Assembly: GCF_000196855.1 (NCBI RefSeq)
Contig: NC_014319.1
Location: 496,001-560,000, forward strand
DNA length: 64,000 nucleotides
Source: Leuconostoc gasicomitatum LMG 18811
Lineage (GTDB): Bacteria > Bacillota > Bacilli > Lactobacillales > Lactobacillaceae
Direction: 5' to 3'
Part shown: in pieces, positions 24,298 to 34,583 of the stretch
How the letters are laid out: every line of letters begins with the position of its first letter
Position numbering within the stretch: position 1 is the stretch's first letter
Translations under genes and position numbers: made by a program
Notes under the pieces: model-generated
Databases searched by the model: none
Seen by the model: the letters and a program-made list of their open reading frames with translations, nothing else
What the model was told of the DNA's origin: nothing

Positions 24298-25692
24298 ATG
24301 GCAAAAGCTAATCGTGTTTACAAAACAGAAGTACCAGTTAAAAAGAATCAAGAAATTCAAGGGGAAGTGATTGATATCACCTACCAAGGTATGGGTGTTG
24401 TCAAAATTGATAATTTTCCTATTTTCGTAGTTGATGCTATTCCTGGTGAAGTGGTTAATCTCAGTATTACCAAGGTTTTAAAGAACTATGCGTTTGGACG
24501 TGTCCTTACACGCGTACAAGAATCACCAAATCGTGCTGAAGATGTCGATAAAGTGGCTATTACTACAGGAATTGCACCGCTGGCGAACTTGAAGTATGAG
24601 GCACAATTAACATTTAAACAACATCAAATTGAACAAATGTTCAAAAAAGTTAATGTTGAGGTTGATGTTAAGCCCACGCTTGGGATGGAGAATCCGACAA
24701 AATATCGTAATAAGGCACAAGTGCCAGTACAATTAATTAATGGTCGGTTAGAAACAGGATTTTATCGTCGTGGATCACATAAGCTTGTGCCAACTGATGA
24801 TTTTTATATCCAAGATCCCAAAGTTGATGAAGCAGTAGTTGTAACGCGTGATATTTTACGTGATTTAGGGATTTCTGCGTATGATGAAGAAACAAACAAA
24901 GGGGTTGTGCGTCATATTATGGCACGTCGCGGTTACTATTCACACGAATTAATGGTTGTGATTGTGACAAATACCAAGAAATTACCTGATGCAACAGAAA
25001 TTGCAACACGGTTGCAGGCAAAACTACCTGAATTAAAGAGCTTTATCCACAATATTAACAATCATGATACAAATGTTATCATGGGACAGTGGAATGAAAC
25101 GATTTGGGGCGCTAATGAAATTCATGACCAATTAATGGATAAAGATTTTGTTATTGGGCCAAATTCGTTCTATCAAGTGAATCCACAGACTACAGCGACT
25201 TTATATACACTTGCTGCTGAAAAAGCAGGATTAAAAAAGACTGACATAGTAGTTGATGCATACTCGGGTATTGGGACGATAACTTTGTCTATTGCTGATA
25301 AGGTTAAGAAAATTTATGGTGTTGAGGTCGTTGAAACTGCTGTCGAAGATGCAGAGAAAAATGCTAAAAATAATCACATCGAAAATGTTTCGTTTGTGAC
25401 AGCTGATGCACCTGAACAGATGGTTAAGTGGGCCGAAGATGGTTTAAAACCAAACGTTGTATTTGTTGATCCACCACGTAAAGGATTAACAGCTGAATTA
25501 ATTTTTGCTGTTAGTGCTATGAAGCCTGAAACATTTGTATATATCAGCTGTAACCCAGCGACTCTTGCACGCGATGCTGTCCAAATTTTAGCTGAAGGCT
25601 TTAAAATTGATGGCGCAGTACAGCCAATTGATCAGTTCCCACAAACAACGCATGTTGAAAGCATTACAGTATTTAAACGTGTGACAGATTAA
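24298..25692 (+). CDS. rlmD: 23S rRNA (uracil-5-)-methyltransferase, RumA/RlmD family
   Basis: SAM-dependent methyltransferase for 5-methyluridine in 23S rRNA. An N-terminal TRAM domain (EVIDITYQGMGVVKIDNFPIF) is followed by a central domain and the catalytic core: DAYSGIGTITLSIA, FVDPPRKGL and ISCNPATLARD with the nucleophile Cys. The cysteine-rich Fe-S motif normally near residue 80-100 (CxxxxxxCGGC) is absent; the segment reads IAPLANLKYEAQLTFKQHQI. This cluster-less form is common in Lactobacillales. Length 464. Which of the two uridines it modifies cannot be told from sequence. Confidence 0.9.
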   Translation: MAKANRVYKTEVPVKKNQEIQGEVIDITYQGMGVVKIDNFPIFVVDAIPGEVVNLSITKVLKNYAFGRVLTRVQESPNRAEDVDKVAITTGIAPLANLKYEAQLTFKQHQIEQMFKKVNVEVDVKPTLGMENPTKYRNKAQVPVQLINGRLETGFYRRGSHKLVPTDDFYIQDPKVDEAVVVTRDILRDLGISAYDEETNKGVVRHIMARRGYYSHELMVVIVTNTKKLPDATEIATRLQAKLPELKSFIHNINNHDTNVIMGQWNETIWGANEIHDQLMDKDFVIGPNSFYQVNPQTTATLYTLAAEKAGLKKTDIVVDAYSGIGTITLSIADKVKKIYGVEVVETAVEDAEKNAKNNHIENVSFVTADAPEQMVKWAEDGLKPNVVFVDPPRKGLTAELIFAVSAMKPETFVYISCNPATLARDAVQILAEGFKIDGAVQPIDQFPQTTHVESITVFKRVTD

Positions 25693-25727
25693 TTGAACGC
25701 TGATTTTTAAGTAATTGTTGAAAAAAT

Positions 25728-25820
25728 TTGACAAAAACAGGTTAAATCTGTATCATATATTAGGGCTCCCATTTAATGGGACAGACGTTAAAAGCTCCCA
25801 AGTTCAACTTGGGAGCTTTT
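25728..25820 (+). promoter_or_regulatory. pyrG promoter and CTP-sensing attenuator (reiterative transcription type)
   Basis: TTGACA (25728-25733), a 17-bp spacer and TATCAT (25751-25756) place the start at GGG (25763-25765) followed by C. A terminator AAAAGCTCCCAAGTT (25790-25804) with its complement (25806-25820) lies downstream; its 5' arm contains CTCCC. In Bacillus, low CTP stalls polymerase after GGG and causes extra G residues, which pair with the pyrimidine tract and prevent the terminator. Every required element is present here. Confidence 0.85.
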
Positions 25821-25873
25821 CTAATTTATTTTTACCCCTGAAACGTTACGAGCGCGGCTGCGCTGAATCATGA

Positions 25874-27499
<1,626 letters not shown>

Positions 27500-27512
27500 A
27501 AATGATGATATT

Positions 27513-27541
27513 AAAAAACACGCGAACGCGTGTTTTTTTTT
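27513..27541 (+). terminator. Intrinsic terminator after pyrG
   Basis: AAAAAACACGCG (27513-27524) and CGCGTGTTTTTT (27527-27538), a two-base gap at the apex, with a T run to 27541. Confidence 0.9.
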
Positions 27542-27562
27542 AGAACAAATACAACCATAGCT

Positions 27563-27571
27563 TGGTATAAT
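27563..27571 (+). promoter_or_regulatory. Extended -10 promoter of uvrC (leaderless)
   Basis: TGGTATAAT (27563-27571) is followed by AGAAAC and ATG (27578). No -35 hexamer and no Shine-Dalgarno. The start of transcription should be at the A of ATG. The layout matches the promoter of the minus-strand gene at 14640. Confidence 0.6.
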
Positions 27572-27577
27572 AGAAAC

Positions 27578-29368
27578 ATGCTAGCAAATCCATCAAAACA
27601 CATTGAACAAAAACTCGCGTTGCTTCCAGCAGAACCTGGGTCATACCAAATGAAAGATCAGAATGGCAAAATTATTTATGTCGGCAAGGCTAAAAATTTA
27701 AAAAATCGGGTACGATCTTATTTTAAACAAGAACACAATGGTAAAACAGCTGAACTTGTTCAAAATATTGTTGATTTTGAATTTATTGTCACAAATTCCG
27801 ATAAAGAAGCTTTTCTGTTAGAAAATGAGTTAATTAAAAAGTATAAGCCATATTACAACATCCGCTTAAAATATGGCACAGGTTACCCTTATATTAAAAT
27901 TACTAAAGAACGTGATCCTAAAATGGCACTGGTTAATGAAGTTAAAAAAGACGGTGGTTTTTATTTTGGACCTTATCCAAACGTTTATGCAGCACAAGAA
28001 ACGCTACGGTTTTTAGAAAAAAATTATCCCTTGCGTCGTTGCAATGGCTATCAGGGTCGACCATGTTTGTACTACAATATGGGGCAATGCTTAGGACCTT
28101 GTTGGCATGAGGTGTCAAAACAGGATTATGACGAACAAATAGATCGCATTAAACATTTTTTGGATGGTGACACAACAACAGTTAAGAAGGCTATTGCTGA
28201 AAAAATGAAGGCTGCCGCTGATACCTTAGAATTTGAACGTGCGGCAGATTTAAGAGACCAATTGAAGTATATTGATGAAACTGTCGAAAGTCAACGTGTT
28301 TTGTCTAAAGATACAACACCTAGAGATTTATTCAATTACTATTTGGATAAAGGTTGGATGACAGTTGAAGTTTTTTTCTTAAGGCAAGCGCGCTTGATTA
28401 GGCAATTTAAACGGACATTTTCAGTTGTGGGTACAGAAGATGAAGAAATGATGAATTTCATTCAGCAATTTTACGCACAACGTAATATTCAAAAACCACA
28501 TGAAGTTCTTGTGCCCCATGGTATAAATATTGCTGCCTTAACTGAAATTTTGGCAGTATCAGTGCGTATACCAGTACGTGGCGAAAAACGTGATTTAATG
28601 GATTTAGCAAAAAAAAATGCACGCATCGCTTTAGAAGAAAAATTCCGGCTTATGCAATTAAATGAGAAAAAGACAACTGGTGCGATGATGGAAATTACCG
28701 ATGCACTTAAAATTCCGATGGGACATCGTATTGAGGCTTTTGATCACTCACATACACAAGGTGTTGAAATTGTTAGTGCAATGGTTGTTTTTGATGATGG
28801 CGTGCCGAATAAAGATTTATATCGTAAATACAAAATTAAATCTGTTAATCACGCAGATGAGTGGGCCGAAACACAGGAAGTTATTCGCCGGCGCTATTCT
28901 CGTCTACTAAAAGAAAATGGTAAGATGCCAGATTTGATTTTGATGGATGGTGGTGAAATTCAATTACATGCCGCTAAAGAAGTGTTAGAAGACGAATTGA
29001 ATTTGCATGTTCCAATTGCGGCGATGGTCAAAAATGACAAGCATAAAACAGCTGACTTAATTGATGGTAAAACTGAAAAAATAGTTATTCTTGATAAACA
29101 GTCAGAAGGATTCTTTTTAATTCAACGTGTGCAAGAAGAGGTACATCGATTTGCTATCAACTTTCATCGGCAACTAAGGTCAAAAAATTCACTTGCCTCA
29201 AGACTGGATAATATTCAAGGTGTTGGACCTAAAACACGTCAGAAATTGTTGCGAGAATTCGGTTCATTGCCAAAAATAACAGCAGCAAGCGTAGATGATT
29301 TAATGATGATAGGTGTTAATGAAAAACTTGCGCGTGTGATACATTTAAGTTTGCAGGCGGGACAGTGA
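27578..29368 (+). CDS. uvrC: Excinuclease ABC subunit C
   Basis: Incises DNA on both sides of a lesion during nucleotide excision repair. The 596 residues hold the GIY-YIG nuclease domain (PGSYQMKDQNGKIIYVGKAK, from about residue 17), a UvrB-binding UVR segment (DTLEFERAADLRDQLKYID), the RNase H-like C-terminal nuclease (AFDHSHTQG, ILMDGGEIQ) and tandem helix-hairpin-helix motifs (LDNIQGVGPKTRQKLL). I chose ATG 27578 on homology; upstream in-frame codons overlap the pyrG terminator. The start lies seven bases after an extended -10, so translation is probably leaderless. Confidence 0.96.
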   Translation: MLANPSKHIEQKLALLPAEPGSYQMKDQNGKIIYVGKAKNLKNRVRSYFKQEHNGKTAELVQNIVDFEFIVTNSDKEAFLLENELIKKYKPYYNIRLKYGTGYPYIKITKERDPKMALVNEVKKDGGFYFGPYPNVYAAQETLRFLEKNYPLRRCNGYQGRPCLYYNMGQCLGPCWHEVSKQDYDEQIDRIKHFLDGDTTTVKKAIAEKMKAAADTLEFERAADLRDQLKYIDETVESQRVLSKDTTPRDLFNYYLDKGWMTVEVFFLRQARLIRQFKRTFSVVGTEDEEMMNFIQQFYAQRNIQKPHEVLVPHGINIAALTEILAVSVRIPVRGEKRDLMDLAKKNARIALEEKFRLMQLNEKKTTGAMMEITDALKIPMGHRIEAFDHSHTQGVEIVSAMVVFDDGVPNKDLYRKYKIKSVNHADEWAETQEVIRRRYSRLLKENGKMPDLILMDGGEIQLHAAKEVLEDELNLHVPIAAMVKNDKHKTADLIDGKTEKIVILDKQSEGFFLIQRVQEEVHRFAINFHRQLRSKNSLASRLDNIQGVGPKTRQKLLREFGSLPKITAASVDDLMMIGVNEKLARVIHLSLQAGQ

Positions 29369-29437
29369 GTGTAGTAGCGGTAAACTTATTTCCTATAACA
29401 ATATTCTCAGTGCATTTAATTATTGGAAGGGGTAAAT

Positions 29438-30190
29438 ATGTTAGAAGTTAAAAATTTATCGAAACAATTTGGTCGATTCGAGGCAGTCAAGAATGCAAAC
29501 TTTGCTGTTGATCGGGGAGAAATTGTTGGTTTTGTCGGACCAAATGGTGCCGGGAAATCAACCACAATTGATATGATTTTGGGCCTAACAAAACCTGAAA
29601 CGGGTGAAATTTTAATCAACAGTGAAATTTTAACGCAAAAATCAGCAGCTAAACTACATCAAAAAATGGGATTTTTATCCACTGACATGAATTTAGACCG
29701 TAATTTAACAGGTTATGAAGCATTGGCATTTTTTGCTCATTTACGTGGTGATTGGACGCCAGAGGTCAAAAATAACATCAAAAAATTGGCAGTTGAAATT
29801 AATGCTAATCTCAACAAAAAAATCAAAAAATTGAGCCGAGGTAATCGACAAAAAATTGGGCTGATCGCATCAATTATGAATGCACCAGAATTGTTGGTGA
29901 TGGATGAACCAACGAGTGGCTTTGATCCAATTGTCCAAAGCGAATTTATTAGATTGCTTAAAGCACATAAAGCTCAGGGTGGCTCAGCACTTATTTCATC
30001 ACATAATTTAAGTGAAATTGCTGAAATTTGTGATCGCGTTGTTTTTATTGTTGGTGGCAGAATTGTTGATAATCAATCTATGAATGAACTCCGAGAAAAA
30101 GCACCGAAACGTGAAATTATCGATCTAGATGCTGTGTTAGAAAAACTAGTTGATAAAAATCCAGATCAACGTCTAGAAGAGGGTGAATAA
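29438..30190 (+). CDS. ABC transporter ATP-binding protein
   Basis: A 250-residue ATPase of the CcmA/DrrA-like type. Walker A GPNGAGKST (about residues 36-44), signature LSRGNRQKIGLIAS, Walker B LLVMDEPTSGFD, switch His in SSHNLSEI. AAGGGG five bases before ATG gives the start. It is paired with the ABC-2 permease that begins one base after its stop. Such pairs export drugs, lipids or peptides; the substrate cannot be read. Confidence 0.85.
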   Translation: MLEVKNLSKQFGRFEAVKNANFAVDRGEIVGFVGPNGAGKSTTIDMILGLTKPETGEILINSEILTQKSAAKLHQKMGFLSTDMNLDRNLTGYEALAFFAHLRGDWTPEVKNNIKKLAVEINANLNKKIKKLSRGNRQKIGLIASIMNAPELLVMDEPTSGFDPIVQSEFIRLLKAHKAQGGSALISSHNLSEIAEICDRVVFIVGGRIVDNQSMNELREKAPKREIIDLDAVLEKLVDKNPDQRLEEGE

Positions 30191-30191
30191 C

Positions 30192-30986
30192 ATGCTTAGT
30201 AATGTTTTTTTGAAAACGCTATATGAAGAACGGATCGCTATTATTGGTTGGGCAATTGGCATTTTATTAGCAATTATTGGTGTAGGTGTCATGTTTCCTT
30301 CGATTAAGGAAATTTTTGGCAGTCAGATGGCACAAATTCCAAAAGAGTTTCAAGGTTGGTTTGGTGAAAATGGTAACATGATGAGTTCATTTAAGGGTTA
30401 TGTTGCTACGGAACTTGTTGGAAATGTTGGCATCATGCTAGTCATTCAGGCAATTATTTTTGGTTCGAGCTTGTTGGCAGGTGATGAAGAAAACAATGTT
30501 TTACAGCCATTGTTAACGTTGCCCATTTCTCGTCGTAGTATTTATGCCCAAAAATGGGTGGCTCTTGCGGTAATTAATTTAACTTTGGTTATTGTTTGGG
30601 CGATTGCAGTTGAAATAGCAGCGTTACTGGTTCATGAAACAGTTGGCTTTAACATTCTGTTTCGAATTGGTATAGTTTTCTTCTTAACCAATCTTGCACT
30701 GGCAACAATTGCTTATTCAATTGGTGCGATGACTGGTAAACGTTCTGCAGGTGGTATATTCATTGGTGTATATGCTTTTTTGGCTTATTTCATTAATGCC
30801 TTAGCAGGTCAAGGTGACGTTGTGAAAACGCTAAATCAGTTAAGCATTTTTAAGTATGCAGGGTATATTGAATTGAGTAGTCACACCATTCTGTTTGGAA
30901 ATATAGTAGTTATTGTAATGGCTTTGATTATATTTTACGTTTTAGGTCTTTTAATTTTTAGTCGACGTGATATCCAAATGAATTAA
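30192..30986 (+). CDS. ABC-2 type transporter permease
   Basis: A 264-residue membrane protein with about six hydrophobic helices (AIIGWAIGILLAIIGVGVMF near the N-terminus, GIMLVIQAIIFGSSLLAGDEE, LPISRRSIYAQKW). The LPISRR(S/T) segment is typical of ABC-2 permeases next to the coupling helix. I chose ATG 30192, with AGGGTG six bases upstream, over a GTG three codons earlier. Forms a transporter with the preceding ATPase. Confidence 0.85.
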   Translation: MLSNVFLKTLYEERIAIIGWAIGILLAIIGVGVMFPSIKEIFGSQMAQIPKEFQGWFGENGNMMSSFKGYVATELVGNVGIMLVIQAIIFGSSLLAGDEENNVLQPLLTLPISRRSIYAQKWVALAVINLTLVIVWAIAVEIAALLVHETVGFNILFRIGIVFFLTNLALATIAYSIGAMTGKRSAGGIFIGVYAFLAYFINALAGQGDVVKTLNQLSIFKYAGYIELSSHTILFGNIVVIVMALIIFYVLGLLIFSRRDIQMN

Positions 30987-31021
30987 CCCTGTCTAGATTA
31001 TGTTCCTGAATTATGTTAGAC

Positions 31022-31059
31022 TATAATATTAGAACTATTCGCAAGTCCACTGTGTGGAC
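31022..31059 (+). promoter_or_regulatory. obg promoter -10 and leader hairpin
   Basis: TATAAT at 31022-31027 without a good -35, followed by a perfect hairpin GTCCAC (31045-31050)/GTGGAC (31054-31059) with loop TGT, ending five bases before the Shine-Dalgarno. Confidence 0.45.
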
Positions 31060-31063
31060 AGAC

Positions 31064-31193
31064 AAGGAGAAAATGCGCGCGATGAGATTTGACTTTTAGA
31101 AATAAGCAATTATTTTTTCGGTAACGGTGGCTCAACTAGTAGAAAATAGCTTATATCACGTCGAATCATGTCTTATCTCGCGCTCTAAATATT
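31064..31193 (+). promoter_or_regulatory. Bridged ribosome-binding site of obg: 124-nt multibranched insert
   Basis: AAGGAG (31064-31069) is 124 nt from ATG 31194. The closing helix is GCGCG (31075-31079) with CGCGC (31179-31183), a single C/T mismatch, then GATGAGAT (31081-31088) with GTCTTATC (31170-31177, two G-U). Inside, TTTGAC/GTCGAA (31088-31093/31160-31165), ATAAGC/GCTTAT (31102-31107/31149-31154) and CG-GTAA-CG (a GUAA tetraloop). Folded spacing about 15 nt. Alternative: an 8-codon leader peptide from ATG 31073 to TAG 31099 just after the same AAGGAG. Confidence 0.62.
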
Positions 31194-32513
31194 ATGGCAT
31201 TCGTAGATCAAGCAGAAATTGAAGTAAAAGCCGGAAAAGGTGGTGACGGTATTGTTTCATTCCGTCATGAAAAATTCGTAGCAATGGGTGGACCATTTGG
31301 TGGCGATGGTGGCCGTGGTGGTTCAATCATTTTTAAAGTGGATGAGGGACTTCGGACATTGATGGATTTCCGGTACAACCGTCATTTCAAGGCCCAGCCT
31401 GGTGGCAATGGTGGTACAAAGGGTATGACAGGCGCTTCTTCTGAAGATCGCTATATTAAAGTACCACAGGGAACAACCGTTAAAGATGCAGATACTGGTG
31501 AAGTATTAGGTGATTTACTTGAAAACGGGCAGGAACTTTTGGTGGCTCAGGGCGGCCGTGGTGGCCGTGGTAATATTCACTTTGCTACGTCTGCAAATCC
31601 AGCGCCTGAATTATCAGAAAATGGTGAACCAGGAATTATTCGGAACTTGAAATTAGAATTAAAAGTCTTGGCCGATGTTGGTTTGGTAGGTTTTCCGTCA
31701 GCAGGTAAATCAACTTTGCTGTCTGTCGTTTCAAATGCCAAACCAAAAGTTGCGGCATATCATTTTACAACGTTGTCACCAAATATTGGCATGGTACGTT
31801 TAGATGACGAACGAGATTTCGTTATGGCGGATTTGCCTGGATTAATCGAAGGTGCATCACAAGGTATTGGATTAGGATTTCAATTTTTACGACATGTAGA
31901 ACGAACGAAAGTTGTTCTACATTTAGTTGACATGTCAGGCGTTGAAGGAACGGATCCTTATACACAATACCGTAAAATATTGGATGAATTACAACAATAT
32001 GATGAAACAATTTTAGATCGACCACAAATTGTTGTGCCAACGAAGATGGACATGCCAGACTCTGATGAAAATCTAGCAAAGTTTCAAAAAGAAATTGCTG
32101 CTGAATCTGGACTTCCGGTTCAACCAATGATTGTACCTATTTCAGCTTTGACTAGAGAGGGGACACAAGAGTTGATGAGATTAACAGCAGATATGTTGGC
32201 AACAGCTCCTGCACCTGAAAGTTATCGCACAGTAGATGAGACGATTACTAGCGAAAAGACATATGACTTTAAGCCAGAAAATCATGACTTTACTATTGTG
32301 TGGTCTGAAGAGAGTGAGCAGTGGATCATTGGTGGTTCAGAAGTTGAGAAACTATTCTTGATGACTAATATCCAACGTGACGCTACAATTATGCGCTTTG
32401 GTCGCCAGCTGCGACATATGGGTGTTGATGATGCACTGCGTAAAGCAGGTGCTAAAGATGGCGATGATATTCGTATTAGTGACTCGGACTTTGTATTTGA
32501 ATTTAGTGATTAA
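31194..32513 (+). CDS. obg: Obg family GTPase CgtA
   Basis: Essential GTPase in 50S ribosome assembly and stress response. The 439 residues comprise the glycine-rich Obg fold ([32 protein letters not shown]), the G domain ([30 protein letters not shown]) and the C-terminal OCT domain found in Firmicutes. The start is fixed by the conserved N-terminus. The only ribosome-binding site is 124 nt upstream across a large predicted fold. Confidence 0.97.
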   Translation: MAFVDQAEIEVKAGKGGDGIVSFRHEKFVAMGGPFGGDGGRGGSIIFKVDEGLRTLMDFRYNRHFKAQPGGNGGTKGMTGASSEDRYIKVPQGTTVKDADTGEVLGDLLENGQELLVAQGGRGGRGNIHFATSANPAPELSENGEPGIIRNLKLELKVLADVGLVGFPSAGKSTLLSVVSNAKPKVAAYHFTTLSPNIGMVRLDDERDFVMADLPGLIEGASQGIGLGFQFLRHVERTKVVLHLVDMSGVEGTDPYTQYRKILDELQQYDETILDRPQIVVPTKMDMPDSDENLAKFQKEIAAESGLPVQPMIVPISALTREGTQELMRLTADMLATAPAPESYRTVDETITSEKTYDFKPENHDFTIVWSEESEQWIIGGSEVEKLFLMTNIQRDATIMRFGRQLRHMGVDDALRKAGAKDGDDIRISDSDFVFEFSD

Positions 32514-32524
32514 TATTATTTGTA

Positions 32525-32560
32525 AACGGGGAACCACTACTGGTCTCCTGTTTTTTTATT
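32525..32560 (+). terminator. Intrinsic terminator after obg
   Basis: AAACGGGGAACC and GGTCTCCTGTTT pair with two G-T pairs and one mismatch, followed by T residues. Confidence 0.7.
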
Positions 32561-32583
32561 TTTTATAAAACTATAAAAATTAG

Positions 32584-32663
32584 ATTGTGAAGTAAAAAAC
32601 GTTGACATAGAGATAAACTTCACAATGTTTAATTGGCAATACATGAGTAAAAAGTGCTATGAT
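32584..32663 (+). promoter_or_regulatory. alsS promoter region with a 10-bp inverted repeat of Rex-like half-sites
   Basis: ATTGTGAAGT (32584-32593) and its exact complement ACTTCACAAT (32617-32626) flank a TTGACA (32602-32607). The half-sites TTGTGAA and TTCACAA equal those of the redox regulator Rex, but the 23-bp gap is longer than in a normal Rex box. A second possible promoter follows: TTGGCA (32633-32638), 19 bp, and TATGAT (32658-32663) preceded by TGC. Confidence 0.55.
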
Positions 32664-32682
32664 ATGAATAGTTAAAAAATAT

Positions 32683-32771
32683 GGAGGAAATGAGTGACGT
32701 TACGCGATTTTGGTTTGTAGCCAGTTGATTCCTTAATAATTAGCCCACGAAACGTCGTCTCTCAGTTTATT
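32683..32771 (+). promoter_or_regulatory. Bridged ribosome-binding site of alsS
   Basis: GGAGGA (32683-32688) is 83 nt from ATG 32772. TGAG (32691-32694) pairs with CTCA (32761-32764), continued by GACG (32696-32699) with CGTC (32756-32759) across a T/T mismatch, or by GACGTT with AACGTC (32751-32756). Inner TGG/CCA hairpin. Folded spacing about 9 nt. Alternative: a 12-codon leader peptide from ATG 32690 to TGA 32728, though only 2 nt separate it from GGAGG. Confidence 0.58.
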
Positions 32772-34457
32772 ATGTCAGAACAAAAGTATGGTGCAGATAT
32801 TGTCACAGATAGTTTGGTCAATCATGGGGTTGACTTGGTATTTGGTATTCCTGGTGCAAAAATAGATCGTTTATTTGAAACATTAGAACATCCGAAGTCA
32901 GGTCAAAAGGTGCCTAAGTTAATTGTCGCACGTCATGAACAGAATGCTGCTTTTATGGCGCAGGCTTTTGCTCGTATTACAGGTAAAACGGGCGTTGTAA
33001 TTGCGACTTCTGGTCCAGGCGTTGGTAATCTTGTCACAGGATTAATGACAGCAAGCGCTGAAAGCGACTCTGTTGTTGCTATTGGTGGGCAAGTACCACG
33101 AAGAGATCTTTATCGTTTGACACATCAATCAACGAACTCTATTGCTTTATTTAATCCAATTACAAATTTCAGTTCAGAGATACAAGATCCAAACAATATT
33201 TCAGAAATCTTGGCAAATGCTTTTGCAGCTGCTAATGGGGCCAAAAAAGGTGCGGCGTTTGTATCATTGCCACAAGATATTGATGATGCACCAGTTGATG
33301 TTGAGGCTTTGGCACAAGTACCAATGGCTAAACAAGGTGCCGCCTCATTATCTGATTTAGATTGGTTAGCTGGAAAAATCAAACAAGCTAAGTTACCTGT
33401 TTTGCTGGTAGGTGCACGTGCATCAGATGATGAATCTGTTACGGCTTTGCATAAGCTACTTAATCAAGTTTCTTTGCCAGTTGTAGAGACGTTCCAAGGT
33501 GCTGGTGTTATCTCACGTGACTTAGAAGAGACATCATATTTTGGTAGAATTGGTTTGTTCCGTAATCAAACTGGTGATAAGTTGTTGCAACAATCTGACT
33601 TGGTGATTACTTTAGGCTATGATGCTATTGAATATGAACCACGTAACTGGAATAAAGAAAACACCTTAAATATTGTGGCATTGGATACAACACCAGTACA
33701 AATTGATAATAACTTTGTACCTCAACGCCAACTCATTGGTGATTTGTCACAAAGTATTGACTTATTAACAGAACGTATCAATGGTTATCAATTGCCAGAT
33801 GCCAGTCAAAAAATCTTGCATGACCTGAAAACAGACCTCCGTCTGTCAAATGAGCCAACGTACACACCGGCTGAAGGTAATTTAAATCACCCATTGACAG
33901 TTATTAAATCAATTCAAACACATGTAACAGATGATATGACAGTTTCAACAGATATTGGATCACATTATATATGGATGGCACGTCATTTCAAATCATATGT
34001 TGCGCGTCACTTTTTAATTTCAAATGGGATGCAGACATTAGGCGTGGGTTTGCCATGGGCAATGACTGCAGCGATGGTTCGTCCAAATGCTAAGTCAGTT
34101 TCAGTTTCAGGTGATGGTGGTTTCTTCTTTTCAGCAATGGAATTAGAAACGGCTGTACGTTTGAATCTAAATACTGTTCACATTGTGTGGAACGATAATG
34201 CACATTATGATATGGTGAAATTCCAAGAAGAAATGAAATATAATGGCGAATCTGCCGGTGTTAATTTTGGAAATATTGATTTAGTTAAATATGCAGAAGC
34301 ATTTGGCGCTAAAGGATTAAGAGTGACGACACCAGCTGATTTAGATGCTGTTTTAGATGAAGCATTTGCAACCAAGGGGCCAGTTGTGGTGGATATTCCA
34401 GTTGACTATTCTCACAACTATGAATTAGGTTCACAATTGATTCATGGTGAAGGTTAA
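32772..34457 (+). CDS. alsS: Catabolic alpha-acetolactate synthase
   Basis: Condenses two pyruvates to acetolactate, the first step to diacetyl, acetoin and butanediol and a way to divert pyruvate. The 561 residues show the ThDP enzyme layout: GVDLVFGIPGAKIDRLFE at the N-terminus with the catalytic Glu shortly after in VARHEQNAAFMA, a central domain, and the ThDP motif SVSGDGGFFFSAMELETAVR ending at VWNDNAHYDM. It resembles FAD-independent AlsS rather than biosynthetic IlvB, and no ilv genes are adjacent. Monocistronic, with a strong terminator. The start is supported by homology. Confidence 0.93.
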   Translation: MSEQKYGADIVTDSLVNHGVDLVFGIPGAKIDRLFETLEHPKSGQKVPKLIVARHEQNAAFMAQAFARITGKTGVVIATSGPGVGNLVTGLMTASAESDSVVAIGGQVPRRDLYRLTHQSTNSIALFNPITNFSSEIQDPNNISEILANAFAAANGAKKGAAFVSLPQDIDDAPVDVEALAQVPMAKQGAASLSDLDWLAGKIKQAKLPVLLVGARASDDESVTALHKLLNQVSLPVVETFQGAGVISRDLEETSYFGRIGLFRNQTGDKLLQQSDLVITLGYDAIEYEPRNWNKENTLNIVALDTTPVQIDNNFVPQRQLIGDLSQSIDLLTERINGYQLPDASQKILHDLKTDLRLSNEPTYTPAEGNLNHPLTVIKSIQTHVTDDMTVSTDIGSHYIWMARHFKSYVARHFLISNGMQTLGVGLPWAMTAAMVRPNAKSVSVSGDGGFFFSAMELETAVRLNLNTVHIVWNDNAHYDMVKFQEEMKYNGESAGVNFGNIDLVKYAEAFGAKGLRVTTPADLDAVLDEAFATKGPVVVDIPVDYSHNYELGSQLIHGEG

Positions 34458-34543
34458 ACGTTGATATATCAGTGTTTATAAGCGTATATTTCCTGAGTGT
34501 ACTTTCAAGTGAAAAAACTGATAAAGTAAAGCGATAGAATAAG

Positions 34544-34583
34544 AAAAAGTATTAACTAGAAGCAATTCTTGTTAGTGCTTTTT
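34544..34583 (+). terminator. Intrinsic terminator after alsS
   Basis: An 18-nt 5' arm (34544-34561) pairs with 34566-34583 at 17 of 18 positions around a GCAA loop; A and T tracts at the base allow action on both strands. Confidence 0.85.
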
